In this document: positions 25,901-34,867 of the stretch, piece by piece
Layout: each line of letters starts with the position of its first letter
How positions within the stretch are numbered: position 1 is the stretch's first letter
DNA from: G963708325 sp963708325
Lineage (GTDB): Bacteria > Actinomycetota > Thermoleophilia > Solirubrobacterales > 70-9
Assembly: GCA_963708325.1 (NCBI GenBank)
Contig: OY970203.1
Span: 2,294,001-2,358,000, forward strand
Length of the DNA: 64,000 nt
Direction of reading: 5' to 3'
The notes under the pieces: generated by a model
What the model was told of the DNA's origin: nothing
What the model saw: the letters and a program-made list of their open reading frames with translations, nothing else
Database searches by the model: none
Program-made: the position numbers and the translations under genes

Positions 25901-26385
25901 TCCGGCTCGGGCGGGCTCTCGCCCTCGAAGTAGTCGACCGCGTCGGACCGGCGGAAGGCCTCGAACAGCCCTGGGTCCTCGCCGCCCGGCGGGCGGGTGG
26001 CGGCGAGGACCTTGTCCGAGTCGGGATAGAGGTTGACCTCGGGCGCCTTCATCTCGCTGATCAGCAGGACCCGCGCCGCGGTGTCGGAGCGGTTCATCAC
26101 CTGGTGCGCGCCCTCCTCGCCGACCGGGAATGCCACCATCTCGCCCTCGGCCAGTTCCCGCCAGCCCGCCGGCGTTCGCAGGCTTGGACGTCCGGAGACG
26201 ACGACCAGCATCTCCTCGTTGGCGAAGTGGGCGTGGTACGGGAAGGTCGCCTGTCCGGGCGGAATCTCGTAAAGGCTTGCCCCGAGCCTTCGCGAGCCAG
26301 CCTGGCGGCCGAGCCTGGCGCGCCGGTAGCTGAACCCTGGATCGCTTGCGACGTCGTCGAATTCGGGTTCGTGGAGGTTGGCCAA
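25897..26385 (-). CDS. Cupin-domain protein in a beta-oxidation operon
   Basis: A 162-residue protein with a double-stranded beta-helix cupin core: PYHAHFANEEMLVVVSGRPSLRT (two motif-1 histidines and a glutamate) and later GEEGAHQVMNRSD (motif 2). The TTG at 26385 is chosen because it begins MANLHEPEFD just past the enoyl-CoA hydratase stop, with GGGGA upstream. It overlaps the next gene by four bases. Small cupins of this kind bind a metal and are often isomerases or sensors; the substrate is unknown. The operon context hints at an acyl or aromatic intermediate. Confidence 0.75.
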   Translation of the reverse strand: MANLHEPEFDDVASDPGFSYRRARLGRQAGSRRLGASLYEIPPGQATFPYHAHFANEEMLVVVSGRPSLRTPAGWRELAEGEMVAFPVGEEGAHQVMNRSDTAARVLLISEMKAPEVNLYPDSDKVLAATRPPGGEDPGLFEAFRRSDAVDYFEGESPPEPE

Positions 26386-26386
26386 C

Positions 26387-27157
26387 TCAGCGTCCCCTGA
26401 ACTCCGGGTCGCGCTTCTCGATGAAGGCGTCCATCCCCTCGACGCGGTCCTCGGTCGCCATCGACAGCTCGTAGAGCCGGCGCTCCGCCTCCAGGCCGGC
26501 CGACAGGGGGGACTCGTCCGCGGCCTGCACCGCCTGCTTTGCCAGTCGCGCCGCAAGGGGCGGCCGCTTGGCCACCGTCGCGGCCAGCTCGAGAGCGGCC
26601 TCGAGCCATTCGCCCGCCGGCGCCACCCGGTTGACGATGCCGATCGCGTGGGCCTCGGCCGCGTCGATCCGGCGCCCGGTGAGCACGAGCTCCATCGCCC
26701 GCTGCTTGCCGGCGACGCGGGCGAGGCGCTGGGTGCCGCCGGCGCCGGGGATGATTCCGAGCGTGATCTCGGGCTGGCCGAAGACGGCCGTCTCCGAGGC
26801 GACGATCATGTCGCACGACAGCGCCAGCTCGCAGCCGCCGCCGAGCGCCCACCCCGACACCGCCGCGACCATCGGGGTGCGGCAGGCGGCGATCCGCTTC
26901 CACTGGGTAGCGGTGGACGCCGCGATCACGTCCTGGAAGCTGCGGTCGCGCATCGCCTTGATGTCGGCCCCCGCGGCGAACACCTCGTCGGAGCCGGCGA
27001 TCACGACGCAGCGCACCTCGGAATCGGCGTCGAAGCGGTCGACCGCGTCGGCCAGCTCCTCCATCAGCTCCGGCGACAACGCGTTTCTTGCATCCGGCCG
27101 ATTCAGCCTGATCAGCCCGACGCGACCCTCGACGGAGGTCTCGACGTGATCAGCCAT
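26387..27157 (-). CDS. Enoyl-CoA hydratase/isomerase
   Basis: A 256-residue crotonase-family enzyme that hydrates trans-2-enoyl-CoA. The oxyanion-hole segments are visible: FAAGADIKAMRD near residue 60 and AVSGWALGGGCELALSCD near 100, with the catalytic Glu in EITLGIIPGAGGTQRLAR (two Glu positions near 110-130). The C-terminal helix region is complete. It overlaps the end of the acyl-CoA dehydrogenase gene by eight bases and precedes the cupin directly, so all are likely co-transcribed. Confidence 0.92.
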   Translation of the reverse strand: MADHVETSVEGRVGLIRLNRPDARNALSPELMEELADAVDRFDADSEVRCVVIAGSDEVFAAGADIKAMRDRSFQDVIAASTATQWKRIAACRTPMVAAVSGWALGGGCELALSCDMIVASETAVFGQPEITLGIIPGAGGTQRLARVAGKQRAMELVLTGRRIDAAEAHAIGIVNRVAPAGEWLEAALELAATVAKRPPLAARLAKQAVQAADESPLSAGLEAERRLYELSMATEDRVEGMDAFIEKRDPEFRGR

Positions 27158-28313
27158 CCGGAAGCATCGCGTTTATCCCGGTGGCGGCACGGCCGATGAT
27201 CAGCTTCTGGATCTGCGAGGTCCCCTCGTACAGCGTGGTGACGCGGGCGTCGCGCAGGTATCGCTCCACCGGGTAGTCGTCGACGTAGCCCGAGCCACCG
27301 TGCACCTGGATCGCCAGGTTGGCGCACTCCACCGCCGACTCGGTGGCGTAGTACTTGGCGATCGAGGTCTCCGTGGTGTTCGGCTTGCCCTGGTCCTTGA
27401 GGATCCCCGCCCGCCAGACCAGAAGCCGGGCCGCGTCGCGTCGCACCACCATGTCGGCGATCATCTCCTGGACGAGCTGGAAGCGGCCGATCGGGACGCC
27501 AAACTGCTTGCGCTCCTGCGCGTAGGCAACGGATGCGTCCACGCAGCCGTCGCAGATCCCGACGCACCCTGCGGCGACGCTGTAGCGGCCCGAGTCCAGC
27601 GCGCTCATCGCCACCTTGAAGCCGTCGCCGACGTCCCCCAGCATGGCGCCGTCGGGGACCCTGACGTCGTCGAGGGAGATCTCCCCCGTGTCCGAGGCGC
27701 GCAGGCCCAGCTTGCCGTGGATCTCCTGCGTGGCGAAGCCGTCGCTCGCGGTGGGCACGAGAAAGCAGGCCATCCCGCGGTGCTTCTTGTCGGGGTCGGT
27801 CTGGGCGAATATCAGCGCGACCTCGGCGAAGTTGGCCAGCGAGATCCACATCTTCTGCCCGGAGATCGTCCAGCCGCCGTCCCTCCTGGTCGCCCGGGTG
27901 CGGATGCCGGCCGCGTCGGAGCCGCTGTCGGGCTCTGTCAGCCCGAAGCAGCCCAGCGCCTCGCCGCTGCACAGGCGCGGCAGCCACTCGCGCTTCTGCT
28001 CCTCGCTGCCCCAGCGCTCGATCGAGCCGCAGACCAGGGACGTCTGGACCGAGACGACGGTGCGGGCGGAGGAGTCGGCGCGGCCCACCTGCTCGACGAT
28101 CAGCCCGTAGCTGACGTAGTCGAGGCTGCGGCCGCCGTACTCCTCGGCGACCGGCGCCCCGAGGTAGCCGACCTCGCCGAGCTTGGAGGCCAGCTCGCGG
28201 TCGAATCGCGCCTCGCGGTCGTTCTCGCGCGCCCGCGGCACGATCTCGCGATCGCAGAACTCGCGCGCCGCCTCGGAGATCAGCTTCTGCTCGTCGGTGA
28301 GGTCGAGGTCCAC
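27150..28313 (-). CDS. Acyl-CoA dehydrogenase
   Basis: A 387-residue FAD enzyme catalysing the first step of beta-oxidation. Family signatures are GCFGLTEPDSGSDAAGIRT near residue 130 and the C-terminal QVHGGSGYVDDYPVERYLRD near 345, followed by LYEGTSQIQKLIIGR with the catalytic Glu. Length is typical (about 380). It is the first gene of the acyl-CoA unit running to 24452. Electrons would go to an electron-transfer flavoprotein not encoded in the window. Confidence 0.93.
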   Translation of the reverse strand: MDLDLTDEQKLISEAAREFCDREIVPRARENDREARFDRELASKLGEVGYLGAPVAEEYGGRSLDYVSYGLIVEQVGRADSSARTVVSVQTSLVCGSIERWGSEEQKREWLPRLCSGEALGCFGLTEPDSGSDAAGIRTRATRRDGGWTISGQKMWISLANFAEVALIFAQTDPDKKHRGMACFLVPTASDGFATQEIHGKLGLRASDTGEISLDDVRVPDGAMLGDVGDGFKVAMSALDSGRYSVAAGCVGICDGCVDASVAYAQERKQFGVPIGRFQLVQEMIADMVVRRDAARLLVWRAGILKDQGKPNTTETSIAKYYATESAVECANLAIQVHGGSGYVDDYPVERYLRDARVTTLYEGTSQIQKLIIGRAATGINAMLPDG

Positions 28314-28360
28314 CGGCGAAGCCTATTCGGGCGTCGCCGACGCGGCTTCTCAGCCGAGCC

Positions 28361-29608
28361 TCAACGCTCCGCCTCCAGCCTCGCCAGCCGCCTCTCCAGG
28401 CTGGCAATCTGGCGCTGCTGGTCCTGTGCCCGGGCCAGGAGCAGGGCGGGAAGCTCCTGGTAGAGCACCGTGTAGGGCCGGCCGCCGCGGTATTCGACCA
28501 GGTCGGGATAGACCTTCGCGACCTGCTCGGCGATCAGCCCGTACTGGGTGCGGTCGGGTCCGTCGAGGTAGCGGCGCTTGTAGTGAAACGTCACCGGCCG
28601 AAGCTGCATCAGCCGGTCGCCGCCGCCGAGCGCGCGGATTTCGCGCTTGAAGCGCCGCGAGGACACGGTCACGCCGAGCTGGCCGTTCGAGTCGACGACC
28701 ACGTCCGCGCCGGCCACGGCGGCGTTCTGCACCCCGGCCAGGAACGCCTTGGTCTGAAACGTCGGGTTGCCGATCCTGGTCACCCCTTCATCGCCGGCGA
28801 CGCCGTCGTTGTTTATGTCGATGTTGCTGTCGCCGGTGGTGAGGAGCGAGCCGGCGCCATTGCCGAGCGCGGTGTTGACCGAGCCGGTGTTGTTTGCAAG
28901 CGCGCTACGGCCAACGGCCGTATTGAAATTGCCCGAGGTGTTGGACGACAGCGCGCCGTTGCCGAGCGCCGCATTGCCCGTGCCACTCGTGTTGCTCTCC
29001 AGGGCCGATCGGCCAACCGCCGCGTTCAAGTCGCCGTTGTTGGATTGCAGCGCGTGGTACCCGAGCGCCGCATTGGACCCGCCGGTGGTATCCGAGGACA
29101 GCGCGCTGGCGCCCACAGCCGTGTTGATATCGCCCGTAGTGGTCGAATCCAGCGCACCGTTGCCGAGCGCGGTGTTTGCCCCAGTCGGCCCGCAGCTGAG
29201 CGCCGCCAGGCCGGAGATGCCCTTGACGAACTGCCCGCTGGGGCAGGGCCCGCCGGTGATCCGCCGCTGGACCACCGAGAAGTCAAGTGAGGTCTCGTCG
29301 ATCTGGGCGCCGGTGAGCGAGTTGTCGAGGATGTCGACGCCGCGCAGCGACCCGTCGGCGACCTTGCCTGTGAACACGGAGTCGGCGGCGAGCTTTCCCT
29401 GGGTGACCGAGAGCTGGGCGAGCTTTTGCTGGGCGACCTGGTGGATTCCCAGATCCGCCTGCTTTACCTCGCCGTCCTTGATCGAGGAGGAAACGACCTG
29501 GTCCTGGCCGACCACGGCCAGCGCCGTGCCGCCGCCGAGGGCGAAGAACAGGGCGAGGGTCGCGGTGAGGTTCGAGTAGCTGACGCGCGAGCGGATCCGG
29601 TTCGGCAT
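28361..29608 (-). CDS. Exported YadA-head-like repeat protein with S74 chaperone domain
   Basis: A 415-residue protein. A hydrophobic N-terminal segment (about 13-32) is a signal or anchor. The middle carries seven or more copies of a 14-16-residue repeat of the form TALGNGALxxxTxG / NAAVGRSAL, like trimeric autotransporter heads. The end has a peptidase S74 intramolecular chaperone domain (SSRRFKREIRAL, with Ser as the probable self-cleavage residue, and QYGLIAEQVAKVYPDLV), then a short coiled coil. S74 domains trimerise and clip themselves from phage tail spikes and adhesins, so a trimeric surface fibre is likely. Confidence 0.8.
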   Translation of the reverse strand: MPNRIRSRVSYSNLTATLALFFALGGGTALAVVGQDQVVSSSIKDGEVKQADLGIHQVAQQKLAQLSVTQGKLAADSVFTGKVADGSLRGVDILDNSLTGAQIDETSLDFSVVQRRITGGPCPSGQFVKGISGLAALSCGPTGANTALGNGALDSTTTGDINTAVGASALSSDTTGGSNAALGYHALQSNNGDLNAAVGRSALESNTSGTGNAALGNGALSSNTSGNFNTAVGRSALANNTGSVNTALGNGAGSLLTTGDSNIDINNDGVAGDEGVTRIGNPTFQTKAFLAGVQNAAVAGADVVVDSNGQLGVTVSSRRFKREIRALGGGDRLMQLRPVTFHYKRRYLDGPDRTQYGLIAEQVAKVYPDLVEYRGGRPYTVLYQELPALLLARAQDQQRQIASLERRLARLEAER

Positions 29609-29805
29609 CGATGCCCCCTTGGGATCTTCGGAAGATCGCCGGCGAACCCATATTCAGGACCCTGCCTGCGCCCCCGGAGTGGACGGTTGCCCTTCGATCC
29701 TACGTCGTTGCCGAGGTGCCGAACAACCCCATTTTTGGGGGTCTAGGGGGTGAGCCTTGTGGACGGGCTACTCGCCGGGCGCGTCGGGCTGCGCCCGCCG
29801 CGTCG

Positions 29806-30594
29806 TCAGTCCAGCTCGCTGGCCAGGATTGCGGCGAACGCCTCGCCTGCCTCGCGGGTGCGGGGCCCGGGGACCTCGGGAAGCGCGCGGCCGTCCAGCG
29901 ACGAGATCGCGTGCACCTCGCGGGTGGTCGAGGCCAGGAAGGCCTCGTGGGCGGCGCGGAAGTCGCCAACCGGCCACTGGCCCTGCTCGACGTGGAGCGC
30001 GCGCACGATCCGGTCGCGCGTGATCGATTGCAGGATCCCGGCGTCCAGAGACGGGGTGCGCAGGCCGCCCTGCGGCGACACCCAGAAGACGGTCGCGGTC
30101 GGTGCCTCCAGCACGGTCCCGTCGGGCGTCACGAGCACCGCTTCCTCCGCCCCCGCGGCGACGGCCAGCCTCGTCGCCTGCATGTTGGCGGCGTAGGAGA
30201 TCGACTTGACGCCGGTGAGGATCACGCTGGGCGCGTAGGTCACGGTGGCGACGCTGACCGTCTCCGGCCAGCTCGGCAGGGACTCGGTCATCGCCAGGCG
30301 GCGCCCGGCGCGGGTCAGGACGATGCGCAGCTGCCCGTCGTGCTCGCCCAGGGCGTCGAGCAGAGCCGCGACCTCCACCTCGACCGCCGGCCGGTCGACC
30401 GCCAGCTCGATCGCGCCGGCCGAGCGCTCCAGGCGGTCCAGATGCTCGCCGAGTGCGTACGGCCGCCCGCCGTATAGGCGGATCACCTCGAACACGCCAT
30501 CGCCGCGAAGCAGGCCATCGTCGGCGATCGGGATGCGCGCATCGGCGGTGGGGGAGATCGCGCCGTCGACGCTTGCCAGCTCGGGGATGCTCAT
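29806..30594 (-). CDS. Class IV aminotransferase or aminodeoxychorismate lyase
   Basis: A 262-residue PLP enzyme of fold type IV. The catalytic lysine is in TGVKSISYAANM near residue 140, and a Glu-containing segment VTPDGTVLEAPTATVFW near 175 contacts PLP. DGLLRGDGVFEVIRLYGG near residue 28 is the typical N-terminal motif. Branched-chain aminotransferases, D-amino-acid aminotransferases and 4-amino-4-deoxychorismate lyases share this pattern; the length suits the last. No folate genes are adjacent, so the substrate is undecided. Confidence 0.82.
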   Translation of the reverse strand: MSIPELASVDGAISPTADARIPIADDGLLRGDGVFEVIRLYGGRPYALGEHLDRLERSAGAIELAVDRPAVEVEVAALLDALGEHDGQLRIVLTRAGRRLAMTESLPSWPETVSVATVTYAPSVILTGVKSISYAANMQATRLAVAAGAEEAVLVTPDGTVLEAPTATVFWVSPQGGLRTPSLDAGILQSITRDRIVRALHVEQGQWPVGDFRAAHEAFLASTTREVHAISSLDGRALPEVPGPRTREAGEAFAAILASELD

Positions 30595-30626
30595 GGAGGC
30601 GCGAGGCTACCTGACCCGCGGGCGCA

Positions 30627-30667
30627 GCCCGGCGGCGCCGATCTAGGGCCCGGCGGCGCCGATCTAG
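30627..30667. repeat. Two exact 20-bp direct repeats
   Basis: GCCCGGCGGCGCCGATCTAG occurs at 30627-30646 and again at 30648-30667, separated by one base. It sits in the gap between the aminotransferase and the methyltransferase start at 30699. It may be a recent slippage duplication or a paired operator. Confidence 0.7.
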
Positions 30668-30698
30668 ACTGCGGCCCGCAAGCGACCGAGGAGGGGAG

Positions 30699-31511
30699 AT
30701 GGCGGACGCCGAGCGGCTCGCGGCGGTGAAGCAGTTCCAGCAGCAGATCTGGTCCAAGGGCGACTTCTCGATGGTCGGCACCCAGCAGATCATCGTCGGC
30801 GAACGGCTCTGCGAGGCGGTCGACCTGGTTCCCGGCGAGCGCGTGCTCGACGTCGCCTGCGGGAGCGGAAACGCGACCCTGGCGGCGGCGCGGCGGTTCT
30901 GCGAGGCGGTCGGCGTCGACTACGTTTCTGCCCTGCTCGAGAGGGGCCGTGAGCGCGCCGCCGCGGAGCGCCTGGAGATCGAGTTCCGCGAGGGTGACGC
31001 CGAGGCGATCCCGCTCGACGACGAGTCCTTCGACGTCGTGCTCTCCACCTTCGGGGCGATGTTCGCCCCCGATCAGCAGAGGGCGGCCGCCGAGCTGCTG
31101 CGCGTGTGCAGGCCGGGAGGCCGGATCGGGATGGCGAACTGGACTCCGGACTCGACCGTCGGAAGGATGTTCGCGATTGCCGTCGCGCACGCCCCTCCAC
31201 CCGTTGAGATAGACCCGCCGCCGCTCTGGGGCACCGAGGAGCGCCTGCGCGAGCTCTGGGGAGAGGGCGTCTCCTCGCTCGAGACTTCCCGTCAACAAGT
31301 GGTCTTCAGGTATCGCTCGCCGGAGCACTGGCTCGAATTCTTCAAGGCCTACTTCGGGCCCACGCAGGCGGCGTTCGAGCGGCTCGACGACGCCGGCCAG
31401 CTGGCGCTGGCCAACGACCTGCTGGAGCTGTGGCACTCGGAGAACCGGGCCGGCGACCGCGCTCTGGTGGCGTCCGCCGACTACCTGCAGGTCGTGGCGA
31501 CCAGGGCCTGA
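30699..31511 (+). CDS. SAM-dependent class I methyltransferase
   Basis: A 270-residue cytoplasmic enzyme with a Rossmann methyltransferase core: motif I VLDVACGSGNATLAAA near residue 50, motif II-like GVDYVSALLERGRERA, and the DVVLSTFGAMFAP strand near 115. The ATG is preceded by GAGGAGGGGAG. UbiE/COQ5-like small-molecule methyltransferases share this layout; the acceptor is unknown. It is flanked by two minus-strand genes and is probably expressed alone. Confidence 0.82.
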   Translation: MADAERLAAVKQFQQQIWSKGDFSMVGTQQIIVGERLCEAVDLVPGERVLDVACGSGNATLAAARRFCEAVGVDYVSALLERGRERAAAERLEIEFREGDAEAIPLDDESFDVVLSTFGAMFAPDQQRAAAELLRVCRPGGRIGMANWTPDSTVGRMFAIAVAHAPPPVEIDPPPLWGTEERLRELWGEGVSSLETSRQQVVFRYRSPEHWLEFFKAYFGPTQAAFERLDDAGQLALANDLLELWHSENRAGDRALVASADYLQVVATRA

Positions 31512-31518
31512 GCGGGCG

Positions 31519-32718
31519 CTACGGCCGCTCCACCAGGGTCGCCAGCCCCTGGCCGACGCCGACGCAGAGGGCGGCGACCCCGTAGCGCGCCTGCCGGCGG
31601 CGCATCTCCCAGACCAGCGTCGTCATCAACCGGGCGCCGGAGCAGCCGAGCGGGTGGCCGAGCGCGATCGCGCCGCCGTTCACGTTCAGGCGCTCCTGGT
31701 CGATTCCCAGCTCTCCCACGCACGCCAGCACCTGGGCGGCGAACGCCTCGTTTATCTCGATCAGGTCGATCTCGTCCAGGGTGAGGCCGGCCGCTTCGAG
31801 GGCGCGCCGGATCGCCGGCACCGGGCCCATCCCCATGAAGGCGGGATCGACGCCGGCGACGCCGAATGACACCACGCGCGCCATCGGCTCGACACCCATC
31901 GCCTCAACCTGTGCCTCGGAGGCGACGACCAGGCAGGCGGCGCCGTCGTTCAGGGTGGAGGAGTTGCCGGCCGTGACCGAGCCGCCCTCGCGGAAGGCGG
32001 GGCGAAGCTTCGCGAGCTTCTCCACCGAGGTATCGCGGCGCGGCCCCTCGTCGACCGACACGGGGCTGGGCTCGCCGCCGTTGGCGGACACCTCGACGGG
32101 GACGATCTCGTCGTCGAAGCGGCCGCTGTCCGCGGCGTCGACGGCGCGCTGGTGGCTGCGCAGGGCGAACTCGTCCTGGGCCTCGCGGGCGATCGAGTGG
32201 CGCTCGGCCACGTTCTCGGCCGTTTCCCCCATCGACTCGGTCGAATACCGCTCCGCCATCCGCGGGTTGACGAGGCGCCAGCCGAGCGCCGTGTCGACCA
32301 TCGCCTGCTCGCCGCGGGGCAGGGGCGTCTCGGGCTTCGGCACCACCCAGGGGGCCCTGCTCATCGACTCGACGCCGCCCGCCAGATAGAGGTCGCCCTC
32401 GCCAAGCTTGACCGCGCGGGCGGCCTGGTTGAGCGCCTCCAGGCCCGAGGCGCAGAGCCGGTTGACGGTCGCGCCCGGGATCTCCACAGGCAGCCCGGCG
32501 AGCAGGGCGGCCATGCGTGCCACGTCGCGGTTGTCCTCGCCCGCCTGGTTGGCCGCGCCGAAGTAGACGTCGCGGATCGAGTTCGGGTCGACCGCGGTGC
32601 GCTCGACGGCTCGCCCGACCACGTGGGCCGCGAGGTCGTCCGGCCGCACGCTCGACAGCGCTCCGCGGAAGCTGCCCATCGGCGTGCGGAGCGCGTCGAC
32701 GACATAGGCCTCTGCCAC
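31519..32718 (-). CDS. Acetyl-CoA acyltransferase (thiolase)
   Basis: A 399-residue thiolase. The acyl-accepting Cys89 lies in NRLCASGLEALNQAA, the GGVESMSRAPW motif near 115 and NEAFAAQVLA near 335, and the second catalytic His/Cys in GHPLGCSGARLMTTL near 365. It cleaves 3-ketoacyl-CoA or condenses acetyl-CoA. It can complete the beta-oxidation set encoded at 24.4-28.3 kb, although it is a separate transcription unit. Confidence 0.93.
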   Translation of the reverse strand: MAEAYVVDALRTPMGSFRGALSSVRPDDLAAHVVGRAVERTAVDPNSIRDVYFGAANQAGEDNRDVARMAALLAGLPVEIPGATVNRLCASGLEALNQAARAVKLGEGDLYLAGGVESMSRAPWVVPKPETPLPRGEQAMVDTALGWRLVNPRMAERYSTESMGETAENVAERHSIAREAQDEFALRSHQRAVDAADSGRFDDEIVPVEVSANGGEPSPVSVDEGPRRDTSVEKLAKLRPAFREGGSVTAGNSSTLNDGAACLVVASEAQVEAMGVEPMARVVSFGVAGVDPAFMGMGPVPAIRRALEAAGLTLDEIDLIEINEAFAAQVLACVGELGIDQERLNVNGGAIALGHPLGCSGARLMTTLVWEMRRRQARYGVAALCVGVGQGLATLVERP

Positions 32719-32746
32719 GGCCGGACTGTACCCTTAGCCCGACCCC

Positions 32747-33049
32747 ATGGGTTTCTTCCTATTCACCCTGGTGGTCGTCGCGGTCGTCGTCCTAGTCCTC
32801 GTCCTCGTCGGCAAGGCCTATCCCGGCAGCGGCGCCGATCTTCTGGACTGGCAGCCCACCCGGTCCTACGAGTTGGAGGCGCAGCTCGAGCTGGACGACG
32901 TGCAGCAGATGATCGACGCCCAGAACGAGTACCGGCGCAAGCGGGGAGCGCCCGACATCACGGAGGAGGACGTGCGCAAGCAGGCGGCCGAGGACGAGGC
33001 GATCCGGCGCAAGCACCGGGAGATGATCGAAGAGGACCTGGGCACCTGA
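32747..33049 (+). CDS. Small membrane-anchored protein
   Basis: A 100-residue protein with one N-terminal membrane helix rich in valine (about residues 2-22) and a charged cytoplasmic part that is helical (YELEAQLELDDVQQMIDAQN and later EEDVRKQAAEDEAIRRKH). Small helix-plus-coil proteins like this are common in actinobacteria. Function unknown. It is followed after 16 bases by a Rossmann-fold gene. Confidence 0.65.
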   Translation: MGFFLFTLVVVAVVVLVLVLVGKAYPGSGADLLDWQPTRSYELEAQLELDDVQQMIDAQNEYRRKRGAPDITEEDVRKQAAEDEAIRRKHREMIEEDLGT

Positions 33050-33065
33050 GGACGCCGCGCGGGCG

Positions 33066-33557
33066 ATGGCGCGGGCGCTGATCGTCGGCTGCGGCTGCCG
33101 CGGGCGCGAGCTCGGTCGAAGGCTGGCCGCGGAGGGCTGGGCGGTGCGGGGGACGACTCGCGCCGAGAGCGGGCTGGCCGCGATCGAGGGGGCCGGGATC
33201 GAGCCCGCGATCGCCGACCCCGATCGGCCTGCCGAGCTGCTGGACCTCGTCGGCGACGTCAGCGTCGTCTGCTGGCTGCTCGGCTCGGCCGGCGGCGATC
33301 CCGCGGCGGTGGAGGCGATTCACGGTCCGCGGCTGGAGCGATTGGCCGAGAAGCTGGTCGACACGCCGGTACGGGGCTTCGTCTACGAGGGCGCGGGGTC
33401 GGTGCCGCCGGGCTGCCTGCGCCGCGGCGGCGAGATCGTGCGGGGCGCCGCCGTTCGCTGGCGCATCCCGGTGGCGGTGGTCGACGCCGACCCAGCCGAC
33501 CATCCGGGCTGGGTGGACGCGATGGGAGCGGCCGTGCTCGGCTTCGCCCGCCGCTGA
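33066..33557 (+). CDS. Short Rossmann-fold protein, NAD-dependent epimerase-like
   Basis: A 163-residue protein beginning with a beta strand and GCGCRGRELGRRLAAEGW, a modified nucleotide-binding loop, followed by VRGTTR as in SDR/epimerase-like proteins. A second segment VRGFVYEGAGSVP is where an extended SDR would carry its TxxSVYG element. At about half the length of a full epimerase it has no YxxxK active site, so a catalytic role is uncertain. Likely co-transcribed with the upstream small membrane protein. Confidence 0.55.
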   Translation: MARALIVGCGCRGRELGRRLAAEGWAVRGTTRAESGLAAIEGAGIEPAIADPDRPAELLDLVGDVSVVCWLLGSAGGDPAAVEAIHGPRLERLAEKLVDTPVRGFVYEGAGSVPPGCLRRGGEIVRGAAVRWRIPVAVVDADPADHPGWVDAMGAAVLGFARR

Positions 33558-33585
33558 GCGCAGGTGGCGGCGCGCCCCCGCGGCG

Positions 33586-34767
33586 CTACTGCGGGCGCTG
33601 AGCGGGGATCTGCGGCGCCGAGGACTTCGACCAGGGCGCCTTGTCCGGGTTCGAGTTGGGGGCCTCGTCCAGCTTGTCGGCGAGCAGCTTGCCGCCGATC
33701 AGAAGCGCAGCCACGCAGGCGAAGAAGATCCCGAAGACGGCCGCCTGGCGGGCCTTGCTGGGCCCGTAGGACCTACCCCTGACCTCGCGGTGCTTGTCGA
33801 GGCCCATCGCGTCGACCGGCGAGGGGCCGTGCTCCCCGGCGCCGGCTCCCGCAAGGGCCGGCTCCATCCTCGAGCCCGGCGGCATCGGCTCGGTCGGCGT
33901 CTCGCTCTCCCGCGTCGCGTCCTCGTCCCCGGACGGGATCTCGCTCGCCCGGGTGGCGTCGTCGGCCTCGGGCGGGATCTCGCTCGCCCGGGTGGCGTCG
34001 TCGTCCACGTCGGCTTCCTCCTCGGTCGAGGGCTCGTAATCTCCCTGCTCCCGGGGTTCTTCCTCCACGAACCCAACCTTAGCGGCCTGCGGGGACTCTC
34101 CGCCACCGAGAACCGCGGCGCGAACCGCGTCTCGCGCCGCCGGGTCGGCGGGCGTGCGGTGGGCGCCACGGAAGCGGCCCAGCTCCTCGGCCAGCAGGCT
34201 CTCGTGCTCGCGGCAGAACGGGCAGCACGCCAGATGCGCGGCGAGCAGCCGCGATTGGCGCTCGCCGAGCCCCTCGTCGAGGCTCTGCGAGTGCAGCTCA
34301 CGCGCGCGCAGGCAGCGGCCGCCACCGGGCAGCGCGGTGCGCCCCCGACGCAGGGCGACGCGCCCCCGCGCCAGGTCGCGCGCCAGGGCCTCCTTGGGAA
34401 TCTCCAGGTCCGCCGCGGCGTCTTCGGTGTTGCGGCGGCCAAGCTCGACGAGCGCGAGCGCGCGCTGGGCGGCCGGTGGCGCAGCGAGGACGGAGCGGCC
34501 CTCGCCGCAGCCGGCGGCGGCGCCGAACAGGTGGTTGCCGAGCTCGTCAGCCGTGGACCATCCCTCGCTGGCGGCTGCGGCCGCCGCCACGGCGGCGGTT
34601 CGCGCGGTGGCACCCTCGTCGTCGCCGAGGAAGGCGCAGACCGCGTGGAGCTCGTCGACGCAGCGCTCGACGAGCTCCGCCTGGGCGCGCCGATCGCCGT
34701 CGGCGGCCTGGCGCTCGGGCCAGCCACCGGTGTCCGCGTCGCCTCTTCGATCCGCCGTCACCGCCAT
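33586..34767 (-). CDS. Zinc-finger anti-sigma-like protein with one membrane helix
   Basis: A 393-residue protein. The N-terminal part is helical and alanine-rich, with a region resembling sigma factor region 4 (ALVELGRRNTEDAAADLEIP). Next is an HxxxCxxC anti-sigma zinc-finger motif, AAHLACCPFCREHE, near residue 190, then a long acidic linker with three copies of DATR-SE(I/T)P and a single helix near residue 350 (QAAVFGIFFACVAALLIGG). This resembles membrane-bound anti-sigma factors, here fused to a sigma-like helix-turn-helix. The ATG at 34767 is used; no cognate sigma factor gene is adjacent. Confidence 0.6.
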   Translation of the reverse strand: MAVTADRRGDADTGGWPERQAADGDRRAQAELVERCVDELHAVCAFLGDDEGATARTAAVAAAAAASEGWSTADELGNHLFGAAAGCGEGRSVLAAPPAAQRALALVELGRRNTEDAAADLEIPKEALARDLARGRVALRRGRTALPGGGRCLRARELHSQSLDEGLGERQSRLLAAHLACCPFCREHESLLAEELGRFRGAHRTPADPAARDAVRAAVLGGGESPQAAKVGFVEEEPREQGDYEPSTEEEADVDDDATRASEIPPEADDATRASEIPSGDEDATRESETPTEPMPPGSRMEPALAGAGAGEHGPSPVDAMGLDKHREVRGRSYGPSKARQAAVFGIFFACVAALLIGGKLLADKLDEAPNSNPDKAPWSKSSAPQIPAQRPQ

Positions 34768-34867
34768 CGGAGGCGCGAAGTTATTGCATCCCCGCGCGCG
34801 GGCGGGGGCAGAAATCAAAATGGATAAACTCGGATACGAATTCGGAAATTTGGCGTTGGAGGTTGAG

